A stretch of 6,063 nucleotides of DNA. Source: Kiritimatiellia bacterium (lineage in GTDB: Bacteria; Verrucomicrobiota; Kiritimatiellia; RFP12; UBA1067). A model generated the notes under the pieces. That model searched no databases and was not told the DNA's origin. It saw nothing but the letters and a program-made list of their open reading frames with translations. Of this stretch, positions 1-6,063 are shown one piece after another. The first letter of the stretch is position 1, and the number at the start of each line of letters is the position of its first letter. The translations under genes and the position numbers were made by a program. The stretch covers positions 1 to 6,063 of the forward strand of contig JAFUDL010000267.1 of assembly GCA_017459225.1 (NCBI GenBank), read 5' to 3'.

Positions 1-3000
1 AATCACGGCGGCGGCGCAGGCAACGCCAGAACGGTTTCCCGATGCGGACACCGTCATGGTGGACGACCGCCTCCATACCGCTTACGATCCTGACGGCTCG
101 GACTGCACGTGGGACGACGAATGGGTGAAGGTGCTCACCGAGAAGGGCGTGCGCTCGCATACGGGGATCTCGCTAGACTACAACGAGCGCTACGGCGACG
201 CGGGAATCCTGTGCGTCGAAATCGTGGGCGTGGACGGCAAGGTGCGTCCAGTCGACTTCAAGAAGACGCTCAAGGTGGCCACGGACAACTCGTCCATGGG
301 CGCGAACATCGTCGATCCGCACGACAAGACGCTCTCCTGCACCGTGCCAGGCCTCGAGCCGGGCGAAATCCGCCATGTGCGCTTCTTCCGCCGCACCCGC
401 AAGGCACGCATGCGCAACACGTGGGCGGACATCAACGTGCTCGAGCAGACGCAGCCCATCGTGGCCACCACCATCACCGTCGACCAGCCCAAGGGACTCC
501 CCGTCCTCCACGCCGTCGTGCGCAATGGAGTGAAGGTCAACGGCAAGGACACCGTCACCCGCGCGCTCGACGCCGATCTCCCCGACGGACGCAAGCTGCT
601 GAAGTGGACCGCGCGCGACGTTCCGCAGGCATTTCCCGAGCCCAGCATGCCCGCGTTCTCGCGCTGCGTGCAGGGTTTGCGCCTCTCCACCATCAAGGAC
701 TGGCCCACCGTGTCGCGCTGGTACTGGGACATCTGCATTCCTCACCTTGCGAAGACCACTCCCGCGATGACGAACGCCGTCGAGAAGATCGTCAAGGGCT
801 GCGCCACCGAGGAGGCGAAGATCCGCGCGCTCTACAAGTTCGTCTCGCAGGAGGTGCGCTACATGGGCCTCACGCTCGAGGACGACGCGCCGGGCTACGA
901 GCCGCACGACGTCAACATCACCTTCGACAACCGCTACGGCGTGTGCCGCGACAAGGCCGCGCTTCTCGTGGCCATGCTGCGCATCGCCGGCGTGAAGGCG
1001 TTCCCCGTGCTGATCCACGCAGGCGCCAAGATAGACGTGGAGGCGCCGATGCCGTACTTCAACCACGCGATCGTGGGCGTTGACAGAGGGCTTGGGAAGC
1101 AGTATCTGCTGATGGATCCCACCGACGAGTCGTCAAAGGACCTCTGCCCGGCGTATCTCTCGGACAAGTCGTATCTGGTGGCGCGTCCCGAAGGCGAAAC
1201 GCTGCTCGTCTCGCCGGTGGCGCCCGTCGAGGCGAACATGCTGCGAGTGGAGTCCACAGGCTCCCTCGACGCCGAGGGCACGCTGCTTCTGACGACCTCC
1301 TACTCCTTCACCGGCATCAACGACACGTACGTGCGCCACTCGCTGCTGCGCAAGACGCCCGAGGAGCGCCGCCGCTGGTTCGAGGGTGTAGTGCGCAGCA
1401 TCTCGGCCGGCGCGGAGCTGCTCTCCTTTGAACTTGAGCCTGCCGACCTGCGCGACACGGACGCGAAGCTCTGCGCGAAGACGATCGCCCGTTTCCCCGG
1501 CTTCGTGCTGCGCGGCAAGACTCGCGACACTCTGCGTCTTCCCCTCGTCACGGAGAACTTCAACCTCGCGAACAGCATACTCGGCAGAAGCACTGCCCTC
1601 CTGAAGCGCCGCTTCCCGCTTGAGCTGCCGTTCACGGCGGGCGTGGAGGAGAAGGTGCGCGTGGCGCTGAACGAGTCCGTTGGCGAGGCTCTGGTGCTGC
1701 CTGGCGCCGTGGACGCGCGCGCTGGCGGCACGAAGGAGGCACCCGCCTACCGCTACACGCGCTCCGTCACGTGCGAAGGCGGCGCGCTTGCCGCCTCGAG
1801 CGCTCTCAGGATATCCGGCGTCAACTTCTCGGTGGACGAGTACAAGGCGCTGCGCGCGGCCCGCGAGGAGGCGGAGACCGCCGAGCGCGAAACGCCTTCC
1901 TTCGCCGCTCGCTCCAACGAGGACGCGAACATCCGCGTGCGCGAGGAGCGGACGATCACTCACTACACGAGCCCGACCTCGTGGGTACAGACGAACATCG
2001 TGGAGCGCGAAGTGCTCACCTACAAGGGCAAGAAGGACGCGAGCGAGCTGAAGTTCAACTATGCGCCGTGCACGCGCTCGGTGGAGCTGGTGGAGGCGAC
2101 GGTGAGCAATCCCGACGGCCGATCCTTCAAGGTTTCGCCGCACGAGATCAACGAGATGGACGCCTCCTGGGTGGCGTCCGCGCCGCGCTATCCAGCCTCG
2201 AAGATACTCGTGGCGAACCTGCCCGGCGTCGAGATCGGCAGCGTGGTGAGGTACGTCGTGGCGCGCGTTGTCACGAACGCCCCCGTGGCGCAGGCGTACT
2301 CGTACTCCTTTGGCGACAGGTCGCCGGTGGACTACGAGAGCGTGGAGCTGCACGTGCCGCGTGGGATGCAGTTCAAGGTGGCGAACTCGAAGTTCGTGAA
2401 GGACGGAGCTTGCCTCTGGCCGGGCGGCGAGTTCTCGGTGGTCACAAACGCGGCGGGCGAGCGCACTTTCACATGGAAGATGAAGGAGCCGCCGCGCATT
2501 CCGAACGAGCCGATGCAGCCATCCCTGGCGCGCTGGCGGCCGACCTTCGCCGTTTCAACTGCCGACTGGAAGGCGTACGGAAAGTCGCTGACGAAGCCGC
2601 TTGAGGCGGCGCGCGAGCGCGGCAGCGAGGCCGCGGCGGCGAAGGCGAAGGAGCTGGTGAAGGACTGCCGCACGCCGGAGGATCGGATCAAGGCGATACG
2701 CTCGTTCCTCGCCCGAAATCTCAGGGTGACGGGTCCAGGCCTCTTCGAGCTGCCGTTCGACAGGGCCTTCACTGCGCCGGACGTGGTGCTGGCGGAGGGT
2801 TACGGCTCCGACGCGGACCGCATGAACCTCGCCTACGTGATGATGGAGGCGGTGGGCTTCGACTGCTCGTTCGTGCTGGCCACTTCCGACGCGCACGGTT
2901 TCCGCCAGAAGGTGTCCGCGCGGCGCGCCATGCCGCGTCCCACGTCGTTCTCGTCCCTCCTGCTGCGCGCTGAGTGGACCGACGGCTGGGTGCCTTTCCT

Positions 3001-3796
3001 GCGCAAGTCGCGCACGTTCTGGTACGGTGGCGAGAACGAGTACACTCCTCCAGAGGCGAGCTTCTGGCACGGAGACTCCTTCTACGACCCGCAGCGCGAC
3101 GAGTTCGGCCGCGTGGAATGCGGCGCCGACTGGGAGCCGCGCACGGAAGGCCTGATGACGCTGAACGTGCGGCCGAACGGCGCCGTGGACTTCGCGGTGA
3201 CGAACCGCACATGGGGCGCTTCTGTGGGCAAGAGCCGGAGGGAGTTCGCCGAGATTCTGCCCGAGCAGCGCGAGCGCGGCTATCAGCAGCTTCTTGGCGA
3301 AATCGCCCAGAACGCCACCGCCACGTCTCCGCTCGAGGCCGACGTCGAGGGGTATCCCTTCGAGGTGTCGTTCTCGGCGTATGCGGAGGGATACGCCGTC
3401 TCGAAGGGCGACACGATCACGCTCGAAATTCCTGCGTTTCACTCGAACGTTTTCGGCGTGGGCAGCGCCGCGCGCCGCCGTTCGCCCATCTACCTGAGCG
3501 GAACGAACAGCGACGTAGACGACTTCGAGATCGTATTCCCCGAGGGATACACAGTGGTGGAGAGCATGCCTTCGTCCTTCACGATATGGAATCCCAAGTC
3601 CGCGGAGAAGTGGCTTGAGCACAAGGTGACGCACGAGGTGAAGGACGGACGCTTGCATGTGCATGTGGTGCGCAAGGGGCGCCGCGCCTCGGCGACGCAG
3701 CTCGGCGCGGACTTCTTCCCGTACCTCAAGGGCTGGAACACCCGCGCCGCATCGCGCGAGGTGCGCACGATCACAGTGAGAAAGATTGGCAGATAA
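1..3796 (+). CDS. Exported tandem DUF3857/transglutaminase-like protein (5' partial)
   Basis: Large exported protein made of two successive DUF3857 / transglutaminase-fold / C-terminal beta-domain units. The frame (codons from base 2) is open to the window edge. The first codons read ITAAAQA-TPERFPDADTV, which looks like the end of a Sec signal peptide cut after AQA, so the ATG at 56 is internal and the true start lies upstream. Numbering from that Met: unit 1 has DUF3857 up to about 200, a transglutaminase core at about 230-360 with Cys297 (GVCRDKAALL), His337 (YFNHAIVGV) and Asp354 (LLMDPTDESS), then a beta-rich part ending near 607 (VDEYKALRAAREEAE), where single-unit relatives usually end. 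Unit 2 has DUF3857 at about 621-825, a transglutaminase-like fold at about 840-1010 without the triad, and a matching C-terminal part to 1246. The family is widespread but its substrates are poorly known. Cysteine protease or amide-transfer chemistry in the periplasm is possible for unit 1 only. Stop TAA at 3794-3796. Confidence 0.95.
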   Translation, partial: ITAAAQATPERFPDADTVMVDDRLHTAYDPDGSDCTWDDEWVKVLTEKGVRSHTGISLDYNERYGDAGILCVEIVGVDGKVRPVDFKKTLKVATDNSSMGANIVDPHDKTLSCTVPGLEPGEIRHVRFFRRTRKARMRNTWADINVLEQTQPIVATTITVDQPKGLPVLHAVVRNGVKVNGKDTVTRALDADLPDGRKLLKWTARDVPQAFPEPSMPAFSRCVQGLRLSTIKDWPTVSRWYWDICIPHLAKTTPAMTNAVEKIVKGCATEEAKIRALYKFVSQEVRYMGLTLEDDAPGYEPHDVNITFDNRYGVCRDKAALLVAMLRIAGVKAFPVLIHAGAKIDVEAPMPYFNHAIVGVDRGLGKQYLLMDPTDESSKDLCPAYLSDKSYLVARPEGETLLVSPVAPVEANMLRVESTGSLDAEGTLLLTTSYSFTGINDTYVRHSLLRKTPEERRRWFEGVVRSISAGAELLSFELEPADLRDTDAKLCAKTIARFPGFVLRGKTRDTLRLPLVTENFNLANSILGRSTALLKRRFPLELPFTAGVEEKVRVALNESVGEALVLPGAVDARAGGTKEAPAYRYTRSVTCEGGALAASSALRISGVNFSVDEYKALRAAREEAETAERETPSFAARSNEDANIRVREERTITHYTSPTSWVQTNIVEREVLTYKGKKDASELKFNYAPCTRSVELVEATVSNPDGRSFKVSPHEINEMDASWVASAPRYPASKILVANLPGVEIGSVVRYVVARVVTNAPVAQAYSYSFGDRSPVDYESVELHVPRGMQFKVANSKFVKDGACLWPGGEFSVVTNAAGERTFTWKMKEPPRIPNEPMQPSLARWRPTFAVSTADWKAYGKSLTKPLEAARERGSEAAAAKAKELVKDCRTPEDRIKAIRSFLARNLRVTGPGLFELPFDRAFTAPDVVLAEGYGSDADRMNLAYVMMEAVGFDCSFVLATSDAHGFRQKVSARRAMPRPTSFSSLLLRAEWTDGWVPFLRKSRTFWYGGENEYTPPEASFWHGDSFYDPQRDEFGRVECGADWEPRTEGLMTLNVRPNGAVDFAVTNRTWGASVGKSRREFAEILPEQRERGYQQLLGEIAQNATATSPLEADVEGYPFEVSFSAYAEGYAVSKGDTITLEIPAFHSNVFGVGSAARRRSPIYLSGTNSDVDDFEIVFPEGYTVVESMPSSFTIWNPKSAEKWLEHKVTHEVKDGRLHVHVVRKGRRASATQLGADFFPYLKGWNTRAASREVRTITVRKIGR
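2..25 (+). other. Probable end of Sec signal peptide and signal peptidase I site
   Basis: The first visible codons of the large protein encode Ile-Thr-Ala-Ala-Ala-Gln-Ala followed by Thr-Pro-Glu. Ala-Gln-Ala (bases 14-22) fits the small-x-small rule for signal peptidase I cleavage. The next residues (ERFPDADTVMV) are the usual opening of a DUF3857 domain. The hydrophobic core lies outside the window, so this is inferred from the cleavage motif and its place just before the domain. Confidence 0.6.
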
Positions 3797-3800
3797 GGAG
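3794..3800 (+). promoter_or_regulatory. Ribosome binding site containing the upstream stop codon
   Basis: TAAGGAG is a near-perfect Shine-Dalgarno sequence lying 6 nt before the ATG at 3807. Its first three bases are the stop codon of the large upstream gene. Termination and re-initiation would therefore occur at the same spot, which favours translational coupling. It also decides the start of the next gene: a TTG at 3786 is in frame but lies upstream of this SD and inside the preceding gene. Confidence 0.85.
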
Positions 3801-3806
3801 CAGACG

Positions 3807-5000
3807 ATGAACACGAACGAAATGGACGATTTCGAACTCTTCGGCGGCGAGGCGCCTGTGGAGCAGCCGAGCCAGAAGCCGCAGCAGTCCCAGCAGGGCG
3901 GCGCGCCACAGGCCGACCCTTCGCGCGGCTCTCGCTCCACGCTTGCCGAGACCGCCGCCGCGGTGGCTCGCCGCAAGAAGGAGAGCGAGCGCACGGCGCT
4001 CATGCACGAGATCATGTTGATAGGCGGCTTCCTCCTGGTGCTTGCCGTCGGCTGGTTCGTGTGGCGCGCCTACATGAACAAGCAGGCCGAGATGGAGAGA
4101 ATCCGCCACGAATACGAGATGCAGGAGCAGCAGAAGCAGGCGGAGATCGCCAAGGCCCAGCGCGAGGAGGCGTTCGCGCGGCAGGAGAAGCTCCGCAAGG
4201 AGAGGGAGGCGAAGGCGCTCGCCCTGAAAAAGGAGGTCGAGGCCCGTCGCGCGGCGGAGAACGCGAAGCGCCTGGAGATGGAGAAGGCAAACGCCGCGAA
4301 GCTGCGCATCAAGAGCCTTCTCACGGCGTTCCGCGGCGCGGAGATCGACTACTACAAGAACGCGATGGACGCGGAGCGCCCCGACAAGGTGGGCGCAGAG
4401 GCCCTCTTCGTGTGCCTCATGCCCGGCGGCGGTTCGGGGTACGAGCTCTACGAGGTGCGCACGAAGGCCGACGGGAAGATGGACTCGGTGCGGCTCACCG
4501 AGAAAGGCGATCCCGAGCCGGTGGAGGAGAAGGCGTTCGGCGAAATGCTGAAGTCCGTTCCAAGCCTCATCCTGCGCGACCGCGGGCAGGACTTCTCCGC
4601 GCCTGGATCCGTCAAGGCGTATCTGCTCGATCCCACGCGCTCCAAGCGCGGCCTGCGCGGCGCGGTCAACACATGCCCCCCGCCCAGCGCCGACTCGGTG
4701 TTCTCGCCGGCGCGCGAGGACTTTGGCGCTCTCTACGACGTGGCCCGTTGGCTCGGTTGCTCTAAGACGGCGTTCAAGTACAAGGTCTACGTGCGCGGCG
4801 GAGGGCTTGCCGATCCCGTGTTCGTGAAGGAGATGGGATTCGGCGAGGAGATCGGGCGCGCGGAACTGCGCGACGCGGTGAAGAAGTCGCTTGAGGCCTC
4901 TAGCCGCGGCAGGCGCGTGGACAACGCCGGCGCTGATGGAGTGCTGCGCACTGCGCGCGTGGAGTTCCGCGCCGAGATCGGCGGAAAGGGCGCGCGGTGA
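3807..5000 (+). CDS. Single-pass membrane protein with long coiled coil, function unknown
   Basis: I do not recognise a named family. The protein is 397 aa from the ATG at 3807, chosen for its strong SD (TAAGGAG, 6-nt spacer). Residues 1-62 are hydrophilic and probably disordered: an acidic start (MDDFELFGGE), a Gln/Pro-rich stretch at about 20-36, then a basic RRKKESER patch. Residues 69-86 form one hydrophobic helix (LIGGFLLVLAVGWFVW). The basic patch before it suggests an N-in, C-out anchor with no cleavage. Residues about 91-170 are rich in Glu, Lys, Ala, Gln and Arg in a heptad-like pattern, a likely long coiled coil. Residues 171-397 form a soluble domain with short hydrophobic strands (ALFVCLMP, YELYEVRT, FKYKVYVRG), possibly alpha/beta. 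The gene starts 10 bp after the transglutaminase-like gene and overlaps the chaperone gene by 4 bp. A scaffold or envelope-assembly role is possible but is inference only. Confidence 0.92.
   Translation: MNTNEMDDFELFGGEAPVEQPSQKPQQSQQGGAPQADPSRGSRSTLAETAAAVARRKKESERTALMHEIMLIGGFLLVLAVGWFVWRAYMNKQAEMERIRHEYEMQEQQKQAEIAKAQREEAFARQEKLRKEREAKALALKKEVEARRAAENAKRLEMEKANAAKLRIKSLLTAFRGAEIDYYKNAMDAERPDKVGAEALFVCLMPGGGSGYELYEVRTKADGKMDSVRLTEKGDPEPVEEKAFGEMLKSVPSLILRDRGQDFSAPGSVKAYLLDPTRSKRGLRGAVNTCPPPSADSVFSPAREDFGALYDVARWLGCSKTAFKYKVYVRGGGLADPVFVKEMGFGEEIGRAELRDAVKKSLEASSRGRRVDNAGADGVLRTARVEFRAEIGGKGAR
4985..4990 (+). promoter_or_regulatory. Ribosome binding site supporting a GTG start
   Basis: AAAGGG lies 6 nt before the GTG at 4997 and inside the last codons of the membrane-protein gene. 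It supports GTG as the start of the SurA-like gene, together with the GTGA start/stop overlap. The next in-frame ATG (5054) would remove the conserved NGELIS opening of the domain. Confidence 0.65.
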
Positions 5001-5572
5001 AGCAGGCGTACGTCAACGGCGAGCTGATCTCGCCCGAGGCGGTCCAGTTCGAGATGGACCGCCTGATGAAGTTCTACCTGGAGCACGGGGTCAAGGCGGA
5101 GGATATCAAGCCGAACCTCGAGAAGCTCCTCGAGCGCGCCCGCGAGCAGGCGATAGGCGCCAAGCTGCTCCTGATGCGCGCCGAGCAGCTCGACATGCCC
5201 GTGCCCGATTCAGAGCTCGACGCCGAGATCGAGAAGATCGTAAAGCAGATGGGCGGCCGCGGCAACTTTTCGCGGGCCCTCGCGATGCAGAAGATGAGCG
5301 AGGACGAGCTGCGCGTGCAGGTGCGCAAGGGCTGCCGCGTGAACGCGCTCGTGCGCCAGGCGTGCCAGGGCGTGCCCGAGCCGGAGGAGGCAGATGTGGC
5401 GGAGTACTTCGCCACCCACAAGGCCGACTTCACATCCGAGGACGGCGAGTCGCTCACGCTTGTGGACGTTGCGGACCAGATACGCGACCTTCTGCGCCAC
5501 GAGGCGAGAGGGCGCGCGGTGGACGCATTTGTGGCGGAGCTGCGAGAGAAGGCCACGATCGAGTACAAGTGA
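4997..5572 (+). CDS. SurA-like chaperone lacking the parvulin PPIase domain
   Basis: A 191-aa protein resembling the chaperone (non-catalytic) part of SurA/PrsA-type foldases. It opens with VNGELISPEAV (6-16), the typical start of a SurA N-terminal domain. Long amphipathic helices follow, with MPVPDSELDAEIEKIVKQMG (67-86), a segment that commonly follows the first helices in this family, then MSEDELRVQVRKG (100-112) and PEEADVAEYFATHKADF (129-145). In SurA-type proteins that last segment leads into a parvulin domain of roughly 90-100 residues. Here about seven residues separate it from the family's C-terminal helix (LVDVADQIRDLLRHE to LREKATIEYK, 155-191), so the isomerase domain is absent. 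No hydrophobic signal peptide is visible, and codons upstream in this frame are Arg-rich. It may therefore act in the cytosol as a holdase, or be exported by an unseen route. The GTG start overlaps the previous stop as GTGA, indicating coupled translation. Confidence 0.92.
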   Translation: MKQAYVNGELISPEAVQFEMDRLMKFYLEHGVKAEDIKPNLEKLLERAREQAIGAKLLLMRAEQLDMPVPDSELDAEIEKIVKQMGGRGNFSRALAMQKMSEDELRVQVRKGCRVNALVRQACQGVPEPEEADVAEYFATHKADFTSEDGESLTLVDVADQIRDLLRHEARGRAVDAFVAELREKATIEYK

Positions 5573-5573
5573 C

Positions 5574-5580
5574 GGAGAGG
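5574..5580 (+). promoter_or_regulatory. Ribosome binding site for the zinc-ribbon-like gene
   Basis: GGAGAGG fills most of the 10-nt gap between the stop of the chaperone gene and the ATG at 5583. GGAG is 5 nt from the start codon. No promoter can fit in this gap, so the gene is presumably read from the upstream message. Confidence 0.7.
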
Positions 5581-5582
5581 CG

Positions 5583-6063
5583 ATGTCGCAGGAATGGAAC
5601 ATCAGAAGCCGCGGCCACGTGTGCACGATATGCCAGAAGCCGCTCGTCGACAAGGCGCCCGTGGTGTCGGTGCTGAAGGAGGCCGAAGGTGGATACGAAC
5701 GCCTTGACTGCCATCCCGAATGCTGGAAGACCGTTACGCGCGACTGGGAGCCGTTCAGCCTTTGGGAGGGCGTGTACAAGGCGCCGCCTCCGTCTGATGC
5801 GCGAAAGGAGCCGCTCAAGAAGGAGACGGCCGACGAGCTTCTGCGCCGCCTCATCTCGCTTGACGACCCGGCGATGAAGAACGTCGTGTACGTGCTCGCG
5901 GTCATGCTGGAGCGCTCGAAGATTCTCGTCGAGCGCGACGCGCACGAGCAGGAGGACCGCACCATCATCCGCGTCTATGAACACCGCAAGACGGGCGAGA
6001 GCTTCGTGGTGCTTGATCCGCGCCTGAGGCTTGAAAACCTCGCCGAGGTGCAGCAGCAGGTGG
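5583..6063 (+). CDS. Small CxxC...CHxxC (zinc-binding-type) protein, 3' partial
   Basis: An open frame runs from the ATG at 5583 through the window edge with no stop, giving 160 codons. It opens MSQEWNIRSRGHVCTICQKP. Cys14-x2-Cys17 and Cys43-His-x2-Cys47 (DCHPECW) form a four-Cys arrangement typical of a zinc ribbon, though the 25-residue spacing between pairs is not diagnostic of a named family. A Pro-rich linker follows (YKAPPPSDARKEP, about 66-78). A helical segment comes next (KKETADELLRRLISLD and NVVYVLAVMLERSKILVERD), then a strand-rich tail (IIRVYEHRKTGESFVVLDPR). I know this only as a conserved hypothetical type of protein, and nothing shows an enzymatic site. No signal peptide is present, so it is probably cytosolic. 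It sits 10 bp after the chaperone gene and codon use matches its neighbours. Confidence 0.88.
   Translation, partial: MSQEWNIRSRGHVCTICQKPLVDKAPVVSVLKEAEGGYERLDCHPECWKTVTRDWEPFSLWEGVYKAPPPSDARKEPLKKETADELLRRLISLDDPAMKNVVYVLAVMLERSKILVERDAHEQEDRTIIRVYEHRKTGESFVVLDPRLRLENLAEVQQQV

Noticed and set aside
56..58. ATG at 56 as the true start of the first gene
   Set aside because: The frame is open upstream to the window edge and encodes a signal-peptidase-like AQA site and the first residues of the DUF3857 domain. No SD stands before this ATG.
109..1083. Plus-strand open frame of 324 codons within the first gene
   Set aside because: The translation is Arg/Gly/Gln/His-rich and is a frame-shifted shadow of the DUF3857/transglutaminase coding sequence, which is continuous in its own frame.
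2555..4015. Long minus-strand open frame (486 codons), and others such as 1133-2353 and 173-1066
   Set aside because: They lie opposite strongly supported plus-strand genes, and their translations are Arg/Ala/His-rich low-complexity protein with no domain. Heavy G/C bias at third codon positions removes stop codons from the opposite frames.
5573..5582. Possible promoter or terminator between the chaperone and zinc-type genes
   Set aside because: The gap is only 10 nt and is filled by the ribosome binding site. No inverted repeat with a T-run is visible.
4891..5676. Plus-strand open frame bridging the membrane-protein, chaperone and zinc-type genes
   Set aside because: It is a shadow frame, rich in Arg and Ala. 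The three overlapped genes have SD sequences and recognisable or patterned proteins in other frames.

Overview
The window is a GC-rich, almost fully coding stretch. It holds one plus-strand run of four genes that looks like a single transcription unit: a very large exported protein with two DUF3857/transglutaminase-like units (5' end cut off), a single-pass membrane protein with a long coiled coil, a short SurA-like chaperone that lacks the prolyl-isomerase domain, and a small zinc-binding-type protein of unknown function (3' end cut off). The gaps are 10 bp, a 4-bp overlap and 10 bp. The window shows no RNA gene, mobile element, CRISPR array, terminator or internal promoter, and no room for one between the genes.

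Organism: large DUF3857-transglutaminase proteins, SD-led starts, strong G/C at third codon positions and the style of the last protein suggest a Gram-negative bacterium of the PVC group (Verrucomicrobiota/Kiritimatiellota-like), probably known mostly from metagenomes. This is an impression from protein character, not a search result, and is of moderate to low confidence.

Layout: bases 1-3796 encode the tandem DUF3857/transglutaminase protein. Its first unit keeps the Cys-His-Asp triad, and in the second all three positions are replaced. The first visible codons end in an AxA-like signal-peptidase site, so the true start is probably only a few tens of codons upstream. Bases 3807-5000 encode the membrane/coiled-coil protein. 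Its start is best placed at the ATG at 3807, behind an SD sequence that contains the stop codon of the first gene. Bases 4997-5572 encode the SurA-like chaperone, with a GTG start overlapping the previous stop as GTGA. Bases 5583 to the window end encode the CxxC...CHxxC protein.

How they may work together: an exported active/inactive transglutaminase-fold tandem, an inner-membrane protein with a coiled coil probably reaching into the periplasm, and a holdase-type chaperone made from the same message would suit an envelope-associated assembly or peptide-processing module. The sequence shows the linkage and the domains. The shared function is inference.
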